Assembly: GCA_026874595.1 (NCBI GenBank) | Contig: CM049310.1 | Location: 6,820,001 to 6,884,000, forward strand | DNA from: Sipunculus nudus | Taxonomy: Eukaryota > Annelida > Sipuncula > Golfingiida > Sipunculidae | Reading direction: 5' to 3' | Length of the DNA stretch: 64,000 bases | Shown: in pieces, positions 24,158-34,454 of the stretch | Numbering within the stretch: position 1 is the stretch's first letter | How the letters are laid out: every line of letters begins with the position of its first letter | Translations under genes and position numbers: made by a program | Notes under the pieces: generated by a model | Databases searched by the model: none | Told to the model about the DNA's origin: nothing | Seen by the model: only the letters and a program-made list of their open reading frames with translations

Positions 24158-25440
24158 TTACCAAATCTATCCCTTTTAGCATGACAAGTGTCTGCTGTAT
24201 GGGTATTTCTTTTACAACGGTTGCAATATAAGTCTTTTGGTGTTTCAGTTTCTACGGATTTCTTAGAACGGTCTATGCCTCTACTCATTTGTGCTTTTTC
24301 CAACTTTGAAACTCTATTTTCCATCCTATCCAGTTTTGAGGAGAATTTAGAATCTAAGGCATCCAATCTCTTAAACAATGGGTCAAAATTTGGTGTTTGT
24401 TTTGCACTGCTAGATGAAGATAATTGATGGGTACTAACAGATGCCTTATCACCTGACCTTACTGATTGGCTCTTTTGCATCTCTAGAGTACGACAGGCTG
24501 TGAATATTTCATCAAAGCTTTCGTCACATTCAAATCTATATCTGGTAGCTTCTTTGATCTCCTTTGAGACCAAGCCATCCCAAAATTTAGACCTAAGCAT
24601 TTGGTCATATCCTGAACGAGACAAAGCACGTTTTTCTTTGATTAAATCTAGCATCCGATGGAGTCTACAGCTCCAGGATACGATATCCTCTTTTGGGCCC
24701 TGTTCACTAGAGTGAAACCTATGTTCCAAAACATTTACAGGTAAGACATTCCCAAAATTTTTGTCAAACTTATCAAGAATATCGTATGGACTTGACCCCT
24801 CGGGCATAGATAAAAGTACACTACCTGCTGTACCTTTAACTGACTGATGTATAGCTGCAAGTATCTGCGCCTGAGAGGTAGAATCCTCTGACAATAATGC
24901 CTTCACATGTGACCTCCATTGTTCATAACTGCCATCTTGATCTTTACCACCTGTAAAGGAAGGTAATCTTGGATTTAAAACAGAATAACTGTACTTTCCA
25001 GAAGGAAAGATGTTGCCACGAACCTTCCTCATTTCGGCAAAGAGGTCTGATATCTGGTCATCTGAAAGGAATGAGAGCTTGTAAGTCAATTGATGCATAC
25101 TCCTTGCTGCAATAGACTGTGTGATATCAACATTATTCAACCTATCCCATTCAATCAGAGCATTAATCTCTCTAATGTCAGTCTTCTGACCAGGAGCCAA
25201 CGAGAATTTCTTGAATTCTGCATGGGTGACAGAAGATGCCGACTTTTCGTTTTGGAATACGATATATCCTCTACCTGTACACTGGTGTGAGTGTGCTTCC
25301 CTAACCAGCAACAAGTTATTTACTTCCCCAATCTTACCAAAATGGGTCAGCAAATCATCATAATCAACATCCAGTGGGACCCCATGTATGGATACCACAC
25401 ATTTAATGTCAACCATGTTTGCAGTGTAATGCAAAAACAA
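24145..25440 (-). CDS. gag: Gag with RRM-like N-terminus and PNMA-type capsid, element 1
   Basis: 431 residues. Residues ~14-65 look like an RNA-recognition motif: VVSIHGVPL (RNP2-like) and GRGYIVFQ (RNP1-like, ~56-63). Residues ~165-310 resemble the capsid layout shared by Ty3-type Gags and the domesticated PNMA family (a Trp-containing start, then 'DILDKFDKNFGNV', then 'GPKEDIVSWSCRLHRML'). A predicted coiled-coil region lies at ~365-395. The C-terminus has one CCHC knuckle, C-x2-C-x4-H-x4-C, at ~409-422. It would form the particle and package RNA. The RRM-like assignment is from pattern only and should be tested by structure prediction. The start is the first Met; Met9 is an alternative. 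Confidence 0.82.
   Translation of the reverse strand: MFLHYTANMVDIKCVVSIHGVPLDVDYDDLLTHFGKIGEVNNLLLVREAHSHQCTGRGYIVFQNEKSASSVTHAEFKKFSLAPGQKTDIREINALIEWDRLNNVDITQSIAARSMHQLTYKLSFLSDDQISDLFAEMRKVRGNIFPSGKYSYSVLNPRLPSFTGGKDQDGSYEQWRSHVKALLSEDSTSQAQILAAIHQSVKGTAGSVLLSMPEGSSPYDILDKFDKNFGNVLPVNVLEHRFHSSEQGPKEDIVSWSCRLHRMLDLIKEKRALSRSGYDQMLRSKFWDGLVSKEIKEATRYRFECDESFDEIFTACRTLEMQKSQSVRSGDKASVSTHQLSSSSSAKQTPNFDPLFKRLDALDSKFSSKLDRMENRVSKLEKAQMSRGIDRSKKSVETETPKDLYCNRCKRNTHTADTCHAKRDRFGKLLN
24148..24154 (-). promoter_or_regulatory. -1 programmed frameshift site (TTTAAAC), gag-pol of element 1
   Basis: On the minus strand the last gag codons read CTT TTA AAC TGA, so T TTA AAC is a canonical X XXY YYZ heptamer in the gag frame, directly before the stop. 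A one-base slip yields TTT AAA in the pol frame, which is open from 24157 onward. GC-richer sequence with a possible CAGC...GCTG stem follows downstream. The heptamer and frames are seen directly; use as a frameshift site is inference. Confidence 0.75.
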
Positions 25441-26425
25441 TCCTAAATGTATTACCCCTACGTGCTATAATACAAAGTAGTTCAAAACAAAAGTCACCTT
25501 AACTGTTGTTTACATCTTATAATATAATGATATGATCAAGGCAAGAGATACAAGGCAAGAAGTGATGACTGAAATGAGAGAACAAGTCAAAAGTCAAAAT
25601 GTTAGAAAAAATGGGAAATGAGCGAACAATTCAAAGTCAAAATGTTAGAAAAAACTGGAAAAATCTGGAAAAATATCCAGCTCAACAAAGACAACTTTGA
25701 CAAAAATATCCAGGTAGAAATAAAACCTGGAAGTTTCCCCAAAATGGAATATTACTTGCCTGAGCGATAATGAAGCGGTAGTGATGGACAGAAGAGAATA
25801 ATGACGAATAAAGATGAATCCTGACGCCTGCTACCAGTCGCTACCACAATGCATGGTTACCTCAGACATTAGATATACATTAAATGTGACCCCTACACAT
25901 ACATGTTTAAACGATAATATCAGCAAAAAGTTCTGCGAAAAACGTTCTGCTACGAACTGTTCTAGTCACAGTTCAAAATGAACATTAAAACGTCAAAGCC
26001 ACGTGTTCCACTGAAATAATTAACAGGGGTACATGCTAAAGTTCAGCGGCGAAAAAGTACCTTGTGTGGTGAATTCCTTTGACACTCCGAAAACCAGCCG
26101 GCTTTGATTTCCTTCGTGAACACAGAAATCGCCTACAGGCGCACAAAATAATTTCAAGCAGCTTTAAATTTTGCACATAATGAACAGAGCACAGTGATCC
26201 TCGACGTAGTCATGCATGACATGGCATAAAGCGGCACGCGCAGTTCGAAGCGAAATACCCGGGTCCTCAACGGGTTAAAGCGACGTCTTGCGGTCCAAGA
26301 AATAAAATACTGGCCAGTATTGTAAGATAGTCCGTGTAGCGACATTGGAGATTCCTTGTAGGCCTACTCATAGCATACACGTGTTAATGCGCATAATAAC
26401 ACACTCGACGTTATATACTAAGACA

Positions 26426-26443
26426 TCCTCCCTGGGGGCTCCA
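26426..26443 (-). promoter_or_regulatory. Primer-binding site candidate, element 1
   Basis: Starts TGG two bases from the LTR, as required to pair with a tRNA CCA end. The tRNA partner was not identified. Confidence 0.5.
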
Positions 26444-26445
26444 TT

Positions 26446-27125
26446 TGTAACGGGGTCGGAAATAAGCGTTCGGGAGATGTTGGTCTCTCTCTCTCTCTCT
26501 CTCTCTCCCAAGAAAAAAAAAGACGTCCAGTGGTGGTGTATACGTTTACTACAAGATAGACAAAATAGAGATATGGCGTGCTGCCACAACCAACAGTATG
26601 AGCGGAATCCTGCTTTATAACACATGTTAACATACATAAAGACATATGGAGATATACGATAAGAAAACACTCGCATGCATGTATTTCATGCATGAGAGTA
26701 AAAATGAAGACGGGTTCAGAGAGAGTAAAAATTACGTTTGCTCGAGAGCAAAACGGAAACCATGATTAAGCTCGAGTGAAAACTTCGTCAATATTACAAG
26801 GTAAGTTAAAGCATATATTCAGAGACTATTTAGAGACGAGAGTTATAAAGGTGGTAATAAAATAAGAAACCTTTAACAATATGAAAAGTGGTAACTCACC
26901 TACAAGATAGACAAAATAGAGATATGGCGTGCTGCCACAACCAACAGTATGAGCGGAATGCCGTCTCCACGGCAAGAATTCCCGCTATTACCTGCTCTTT
27001 TGTTATGTAAAACGACCAAATCTTAAGGGGGAACTATGGTCTGGATTGAGCAAAAAAAATATAAAGCAACTCCCCGAGGGAGAACACAGGAAAGAACCAG
27101 ACGAGTTTAAGATAGACCCGTTATA
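26446..27125 (-). repeat. 5' LTR of element 1
   Basis: 680 bp, nearly identical to the left LTR. It contains a shorter CT tract and the same internal duplication. It would hold the promoter for the minus-strand transcript. Confidence 0.88.
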
Positions 27126-27640
27126 TAGATATACATTTCACTGTACTGAAACAGAGAGAGAGAGAAAGAGAGAGGGAGAGGGAGAGAGAGAGAAGTATGC
27201 CTAGAATATCCAAGAACCTCAATTTCTGAACAAGGATGTTATATTGATAAATTATAGATCAAGTCCAATAAGAAAACCTTATAATATACAAATTCACTGT
27301 GCATTTATGTAAAGGTAATAAGGTCTGACTTTTAAGATCACGGGATTTTTTCTAGTGTCATACAGAAAAGTAATCGTTGTTGCTAAATGTGAGAAGAATA
27401 TTAACGTATACGTTGCATACATTTTCCTCACTATTACACCATTACGAAGAAGTTTAAATAGGATTAACGGAAGTTATTTTCAATTAAAGCAAAATTAAGC
27501 TTTAAACGGTAAGAGGTAAGGAAATAAATTGTTCACATTAACAAGCTTAACTTACAAAATGCATTTTCAATAAAAGAATAAATAATCAGACAGCTCATTC
27601 GTCAAGTCTCTTGTGAGAACCAATGCTGTCGGTGAACGAG
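27126..27640. other. Spacer with (GA)n tract
   Basis: Contains a GA-rich simple repeat (27150-27195) and AT-rich sequence. No gene recognised. Confidence 0.4.
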
Positions 27641-27882
27641 TTCTTCCATCGTCTGTTATCATCACAAAAGGAATATCGTAATATTAACGTTTTGCTAATT
27701 TGATTATATTCTCTTATCATCCATACATTGTCATCGCTAAAACACCCTTGTGCTCGGAATGTACATAATATTTCAAGAATAAAACAATACAATGAATGTT
27801 ATTTGGAATGCAGATAAACTGAAGGTACAGGTAGTGTAATTAATCGTTCACGTCAGTAAGGTCCACTAATAAGATGACTCAC

Positions 27883-27939
27883 TGATAAGGTCGCCTTTGT
27901 TATCCATAGCTGTGGGCGCATCACTTCCGTCACGGGCTC
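27883..27939 (-). other. Exon-like module (57 bp)
   Basis: Minus strand: TTATCATAACAG acceptor, then 57 bases open in one frame (ARDGSDAPTAMDNKGDLI), then A|GTGAGT donor. Phase 1 at both ends, the same class as exon 2 of the galaxin genes. A second module with matching phase lies 320 bp upstream, at 28210. No gene model can be completed around them, so this may be an exon of an unrecognised gene or a decayed repeat. Confidence 0.35.
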
Positions 27940-28209
27940 CTGTTATGATAAAACAATATCTTATAAAATTAACTTTCATTCTCTTATTATTACATTGTCT
28001 GACTATAGCGATATTGGCCATGAAAGAAGTGTGCTGAAATGTTTGAGCTTACTTATTGATGGAACATTACGGTGAATTCCGTTCTATATACTAACCCTTC
28101 CGTGGAGACCAATTTGTTTTAAAATATACAAATGCACTGTACATGTGTATCAGACAATGAGTGGAACATAAGGTATATCTCTAAAATCAGGTACATCTCC
28201 AAAGCTTAC

Positions 28210-28263
28210 CGGAAGAGTGCCCTGTGCCTTCCAAAGCTGGGGGCGTATTCCTTCTGTTACCGC
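28210..28263 (-). other. Exon-like module (54 bp)
   Basis: Minus strand: ATCATAATAAAAG acceptor (weak), 54 bases open (GNRRNTPPALEGTGHSS), donor CCG|GTAAGC. Phase 1 at both ends. Related degenerate modules appear near 27605-27652 (donor lost) and 28630-28650, so this is a ~310-390 bp spaced series. Confidence 0.35.
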
Positions 28264-28699
28264 CTTTTATTATGATAAAAAGAATATTAACATTAACGAG
28301 AATTTAATTTAAATAATATTATGTTAATATTCTTTAATAATTTTTCTATCATAATGATGAAACAGTAGACGAACTTATACCTAACAGCCAGAAGAACAGA
28401 GTGGCTACATAATGTATCCATTATTTTAAGTAAAGAATGAACAATCATGAGCATCTTTATCCTCATAACACACCTTTGATCAGAAATGAAACAACATTTA
28501 ATATTACCCTGGTTAAAGCAAAATCTCGCTCTGAACAGAAATTGGTTTTGGAATGCGTATAAACTCTTGGTACATGTAATGCAAGTCCTTCACATAAATA
28601 ATCACTTCTATCACAGCCTGATATTTTGATAAAAACAATATATTAATGTCAACTTATCATAATACTTAAATTACATGCATCCTTTCATATTGATAAACC

Positions 28700-29398
28700 A
28701 TATCTGGTACGGGGATGGAGGATACAAGTTGGTATTCATGCAACCTCCTTCCATGTTGCATTATTCGGCGCTGCCATGCCTGTATCATATTTTCTCATAA
28801 AATTCTGACTTTTTTAGGCCAAGTAAACAATGAAAACATGATCTGCCATGAATATTCCTAATGTTGAAAAGGTTTGATCATTCACATTTATTTTTTTTAT
28901 AATTAACCATTATATTTGATAATAATATGTTCACAATTCTAAATAACAGTCGGAATTTAAGTATAGACTTTTCTACTTTGCCTACATGACATGCATAATT
29001 TAACTTCTATGTCTTTAATATGTGTTACCAAGGCTATATTTACACACATCGAGGTAACGCGAAATAATAATAACACTTGTTAAAACTTTATTCTCAAGTT
29101 AAATGTAAAAAATATAGCTTCAGTTAATTTAATGCAATCTCCAAGAATCAATAGTTTAAATGGACAGCTTGACGAATCACTAGATTTGTGTCATGAAAAT
29201 GCATTAAATGATATCATTTTTAGAGGAACACGCAATTTATCGTTTTAAATAACAATCAAGGAGAAAATCATTGTTAATGTGCAGACTGTGATCCCGCTTT
29301 ATGGTTTTGTTTGCTTGGTCATTCCTATTTGTTAAAATAATATATCACTGAACGCACGACCTGACACTGCATACCAATAAAGTAAAAACGCAGTCAAA
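28700..29398. other. Non-coding, no gene recognised
   Basis: AT-rich, frequent stops, no recognised repeat. Confidence 0.4.
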
Positions 29399-29815
29399 CC
29401 AGCTTCTGTGGCTCAGGGGTGGAGCACAGGACTCAAAGCCGGAAGATTGTGAGTTTGACGCTCAGCTGAGGCGGTGAAATTTTTCACGGTCGGCCGCAAC
29501 CCAGGGATGGCGCTCTGCTGGCTTAATGGGAAGGCCGTGCCATACAGCCGTGTTCACTCACACACGAATGCGCCTTTCGGGGATTCCTTTTTTGTATTAC
29601 CAAGCGAAAGGGAGGATTACACACCAAGAGCCCGAAGGTGCAGTAGTCACGAAGCCTGGTAAATGCAGGATATTAAATGAGAGGAAGCGTGTGATAATGT
29701 CCTGTCAGGTAGTCCGAAACCGGAATGGAATTCTGCAGATGTACATATACTTAGTTAAATGAGCATTAACAAAAATGAAGGCAGTTACCTCCACAAAAAA
29801 AAAAAATAAATAAAT
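29399..29815 (+). mobile_element. tRNA-derived SINE (candidate)
   Basis: The head resembles a tRNA with Pol III boxes: an A-box-like TGGCTCAGGGGTGG near 29409 and a B-box-like GAGTTTGACGCTC near 29451. A GC-richer body follows and the 3' end is A-rich (AAAAAAAAAAAATAAATAAATA at 29795-29815). Clear target duplications were not found, so family and exact ends are uncertain. Confidence 0.45.
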
Positions 29816-30710
29816 ACGATACCGCAAGCAAGCAAAGGTTCATTTAAATCATTTAAAAATGATTGAGCCAGTACTTATCTGTAGCACAGAAGAACGCCGT
29901 CCTGTCTGAGTAGTCTCTGTTTTCAATTTTTTCGTTATCTCTTATCAATGCCTATGTCTGGAAACCCTCGCCTGTAAGCAATAGAAGGGGCGTCTTTTTA
30001 AGTTTCATTTATACATACATCGATCATTTTACATACTGAAGTTCATTGATTGGTATTAGTCATTGAAACTTTATTTGAAATTCTTGGATCAAAGCGAGAT
30101 TTAAGGTAGTGCTAAGGAAACCATGAGAATATGTAATTACAATGGTATGACATATAGTGAGCCATTCACGTTTGGTGTTATGTGCACGAGGATTTAACTA
30201 ATCCTAATGTAAATCCTTGATTTAAGATCGCAGTGCATGAAAGTTTAGCATGAAAAGAAAGATGTATAACCGGTATGAATAAGAAGAATGTGGTTTCCCC
30301 CTGGACCCTTCCCCTTTTTTCAGCTGACGCAACCTTTTTTAAGAGCTTAAGACCATTTTTAGCGACCTAAACCCCCTTATCCTGAGCTTTTTTTCAGGGA
30401 TCAGTCATTGGTCCTCCACGGTTGGCTCTCTCCTTTAAATAATCCAGGATTCATCCCGTCTTAAGTCGTCGTAACTGAATCTAGCCACAATATAGAAAGT
30501 CTGAATTTTTTTATGATTATATATTTCCAAATAGTTTGTATAGCTGATCAATTAACAAATTATTTGTATATATTTGCTCTAGTGTAACACAAAGTGTTAA
30601 AATAAATCAAAAATGCAGACAAGATATAAAATATTGGAATGATGTATATTTTGGTGAAATAGGGGGATGGGATCGGGAGTTATATATAAAATATAAGATC
30701 ATTATGGTGA
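29816..30710. other. Non-coding, no gene recognised
   Basis: AT-rich; no ORF or RNA gene with support. Confidence 0.4.
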
Positions 30711-31254
30711 GCCTTACTTTTTTATTTATATTCAGAAGACATTGACTGCAGCTAATGTTAATGGCAAGTACTTCTTTATAAATGAGACAAACCAACGTAA
30801 GCCTTACTTTTTTTATTTATATTCAGAAGACATTTACTGCAGCTAATGTTAATGCAAGTACTTCTTTGTAAATGAGACAAACCGACGAAAGCCTTACTTT
30901 TTTATTTATATTCAGAAGACATTTACTGCGGCTAATGTTAATGCAAGTACTTCTTTGTAAATGAGACAAACCGACGTTAGCCTTACTTTTTTTTTATTTA
31001 TATTCCGAAGACATTTACTGCAGCTAATGTTAATGCAAGTACTTCTTTGTAAATGAGACAAACCGACGAAAGCCTTACTTTTTTATTTATACTCAGAAGA
31101 CATATTTGCTGCAGCTAATGTTAATGCAAGTATATCTTTGTAAATGAGACAAACCGATGTTAGCCTTACTTTTCTATTCATATTCAGAAGACATTTACTG
31201 CAGCTAATGTTAACAGCAAGTACTTCTTTATAAATGAGACAAACTAACATAAGC
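30711..31254 (+). repeat. ~90-bp tandem array, six units
   Basis: Units start with GCCTTACTTTT at about 30711, 30801, 30891, 30980, 31072 and 31163, and contain 'CAGCTAATGTTAATG' and 'GTAAATGAGACAAACCGACG'. The first and last units are the most diverged. There are no spacers, so it is a minisatellite. Confidence 0.85.
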
Positions 31255-32420
31255 CTGATTTGAGACGACCACGGACATTGCTCTATAAATTATCATACAA
31301 AAAAAAACTTTGGGAACACGACCACCTCGCTATCACGACCAACGGTGTCAGTCGTAATGAGCGCGGTCGGGATGGGCGCGCGGTTCCTGGGCGTGGTCGT
31401 AATTGGCGTGGTCGGGCTGTGCGTGCCGGTTTATACAAAGTGAGATTGGTGCTGCTGGGCATGGACGCGACGGCTCTTATGAAACTTGAATATTACTTAT
31501 TCCCTCAATTTTATTATATTTTAACAGTTGGTTGACGATAAGAGGGATTTTAACGAGCCGCACGTGAATGCATTTCAATGTACGGTATATATACATATTA
31601 ACAACATTCCCAGGTTTGGACGACCAAAAAATCGATCTTGAACGCTATTTTTACACATCTAATTCTTGTTGCTGGACATTTATCATGGAAAATAACCATA
31701 CTTTTGTTCCATAATAAACGATTTAAAAACCAAACAACATTTGTTGATGTAAGCGACCCAGTTACGTAAAAGGAAGGAAACCTGTTTACTCGGAAGCCAA
31801 CACCGATTAATTAGTTAATTAGAGGCACAGAGGTTTCCTACAACGCTGTTTAAACGGCTGCAAAAACTCATCTTCACAAACATTCGCAATATTATACATA
31901 AATAATGCACTTCCCCAGCAAAATATATAATATTTATCACAAGGCATTTGTTTCCTTCCTTTTACGTAACTGGGTCGCTTACATCAACAAATGTTGTTTG
32001 GATTGACGACGGCCAGCATCGTGACGGGCGATAATGCCAGAAATGTTTCTTTTTTTTTTCAGAATTACCCAATATGAAATATTTATCTCTCTTTCTCTCA
32101 GTCTCTCTGGCTCAATCAGATATTTATTACGATTATTATTATTAAATGATAATTTTTAAATAAATGCCTCTCTTTTTATATAATTACTAACTTTTCCTCA
32201 TTTTAAATGATCAATCAATCTGAAGCGTTATACATCGTCCCGTATTTCTGTCCCTCCTTTAATATCTCTCTCTCCCTCTCCGTCTCTCTGTGTCTTCATT
32301 TAAAATGATCGGTTTATTTCTCTCGTATTATATAATAACTCGCTCTCTCTTATTGGTGTATTTAAATGATAAGTCAATGGGAAACTCAATAAATCGCTCT
32401 TATTTCTGTCTGTCTGTCTC

Positions 32421-32477
32421 TCTCTCTCTCTCTGTCTCTCTGTCTCTCTGTCTCTCTCTCTCTCCTTTTCTCTCTCT

Positions 32478-32526
<49 letters not shown>
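32421..32526. repeat. (CT)n-rich microsatellite
   Basis: Interrupted CT/GTCT tract in the left arm of the palindrome; its inverted partner is the GA tract at 33781-33860. Confidence 0.9.
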
Positions 32527-32529
<3 letters not shown>

Positions 32530-33779
32530 GTGTTTTCATTTAAAAAAAATGACGGGCGATAATAACAGAAATTTTTTTTTGTTCGAAGTGCTCAGCATGA
32601 AATATTTCTCTCTCTCTCTCTGTCTCTTGCTTTATTTAAATGATCGCTCAATCAAATATTTGTTTCAATTATTATATTTCAATGATAATTTTCAATGAGC
32701 CTCTCATTTAATATAATCACTCGCTCTTTTAGTTGTGTATTTAAATTATAACTCAATCGGAAACTTAATAAATCGCCCCCTGTTCTGTCTGTCTCTATTT
32801 CTCTCTCTCTCATTCTCTCTATATTTCTCTCTCTCTCTCTCTCTCTGTTTTAATTTTAAAGGATCGCTCAATCTGATATTTATTTCAAATACTATAACTT
32901 ATTGATTATTTTAATAAGCGCCTACTGATCAACATTAGTTTGGGGGAAGGAACTCCACTTTAAGGAGAAAATACCGGAAAAATCGAGGACAGGGTCCAGA
33001 AACTGACAGAGCGTCACCGGAAAAGAAAAATTAGCACGAAAACTTTTTTTACGTAAATTAAGGCACGTGGTGCATATTTTCTAGATGGAGGATATATGTT
33101 GGACATTCATACCCTTTTACCTAGAATTGTTTTACTGTTTTAGATTTACTTTTCTGATTATTGTCTGTAAGACTTAATATAGATCCATATAAAATTGATA
33201 CGTTCCAGATTTTGGTCTAAAATATGTTTTGCGGATAATTCAAGTGCTGTTAATTCTACTCTTTGAACAATAATTGTTCATGTAGAGGAATCTTATGTAA
33301 AGCGCAGGTTGATTTTTATAAATTGTTGGTGCACTGTGGATTTCCTTCCATGATTATGCTCTCTAAGGCTTAATATTGATCTCTACAATTTGACACGTTC
33401 CAGATTTGATTTAAAATATGTTGGCAGGTAATTCAGGAGTGATTAAGTTCTACTCTTTGTAATAGTTGTTTATGTACATATTGTATATAAATAGAGAAAT
33501 ATATATATAGAGAGAGAGACAGAGAAGCAGACAGAAACAGGGCCCGATTTATTTAGTTTTCGATTGAGTTATTTAATACACAAATAAGAGGAACTTTAGA
33601 GAGAGAAAATTAAAAGAGGGGCAGAAATACGGGACGATTTATTAAGCTTTAGATTGATTGAACATTAAAATGAGGGAAAATGAGTAATTTTATAAAATGC
33701 GAGGAAATTCATTTAAAATCATCATTTAATTATAAGAGTTGAAATAAATATATGATTGAACAATCATTTAAAATAAAGC

Positions 33780-33780
<1 letters not shown>

Positions 33781-33860
<80 letters not shown>
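33781..33860. repeat. (GA)n microsatellite
   Basis: Nearly pure GA tract in the right arm of the palindrome. Confidence 0.9.
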
Positions 33861-33865
<5 letters not shown>

Positions 33866-34454
33866 TTCATATTGAGTACATATGAAAAAAAAGAATTTCT
33901 GGCATTATCGCCCGTCACGATGCTGGTCGTCGCCAATGCAATCATGAACGTGTCTTGTGATAAATATTATATATTTTGCTGGGGAAGTGAATTATTTATG
34001 TATAATATTGCGAATGTTTGTGGAGACGAGTTTTTGCAGCCGTTTAATCAACGTTGTAGGAAACCTTTGTGCCGCTAATTAACTAATTAATCGGTGTTGG
34101 CTTCCGAGTGAGCAGGTTTCCTTCCTTTGACGTACTTCTACAGGTAACTGGGTCGCTTACATCAACAAATGTTGTTTGGTATTGAAATCGTTTATTTTGG
34201 AACAAAAATATTGTTATTTTCTATGTTAAATGTCCAGCAACAAGAATTAAATGTGTAAAAATAGCGTTCAAGGTCGATTTTTTTTTGGTCGTCCAGTCCT
34301 GGGAATGTTGTTTATTTGTATACATATACCGTACATTGAAATGCATTCACGTTCGGCTAATGAAAAACCCACTTATCATCCAATTGTTAAAAAATAACAA
34401 TATTGAGGGAATAAGTATACTTATTATAATATTTAAGTTTCATAAGAGCAGTCG

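Larger units (their letters stand above)
19157..27125 (-). mobile_element. Full-length Ty3/gypsy LTR retrotransposon 1
   Basis: Two LTRs (19157-19848 and 26446-27125) bracket intact gag and pol on the minus strand. Flanking TAGA/ATAGA on both sides (19152-19156 and 27125-27129) is the target duplication. LTR ends form an imperfect inverted repeat, TGTAACGGGGTC against TATAACGGGTC. A primer-binding-site candidate TGGAGCCCCCAGGGAGG lies 2 nt inside the 5' LTR (26426-26443). A polypurine tract AAGAGGGGGG precedes the 3' LTR (about 19851-19862). Gene order PR-RT-RNase H-integrase places it in Ty3/gypsy (Metaviridae). There is no env. Intact ORFs and nearly identical LTRs indicate a recent insertion that may still be autonomous. 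Confidence 0.9.

Noticed and set aside
30711-31254. CRISPR-like regular repeats
   Set aside because: Units are contiguous with no unique spacers and the genome is eukaryotic; this is a minisatellite.
32290-32562. Ser/Leu-rich and Arg/Glu-rich ORFs in CT/GA tracts
   Set aside because: Translation of microsatellites; the same happens at 33730-33945 and 19085-19419.
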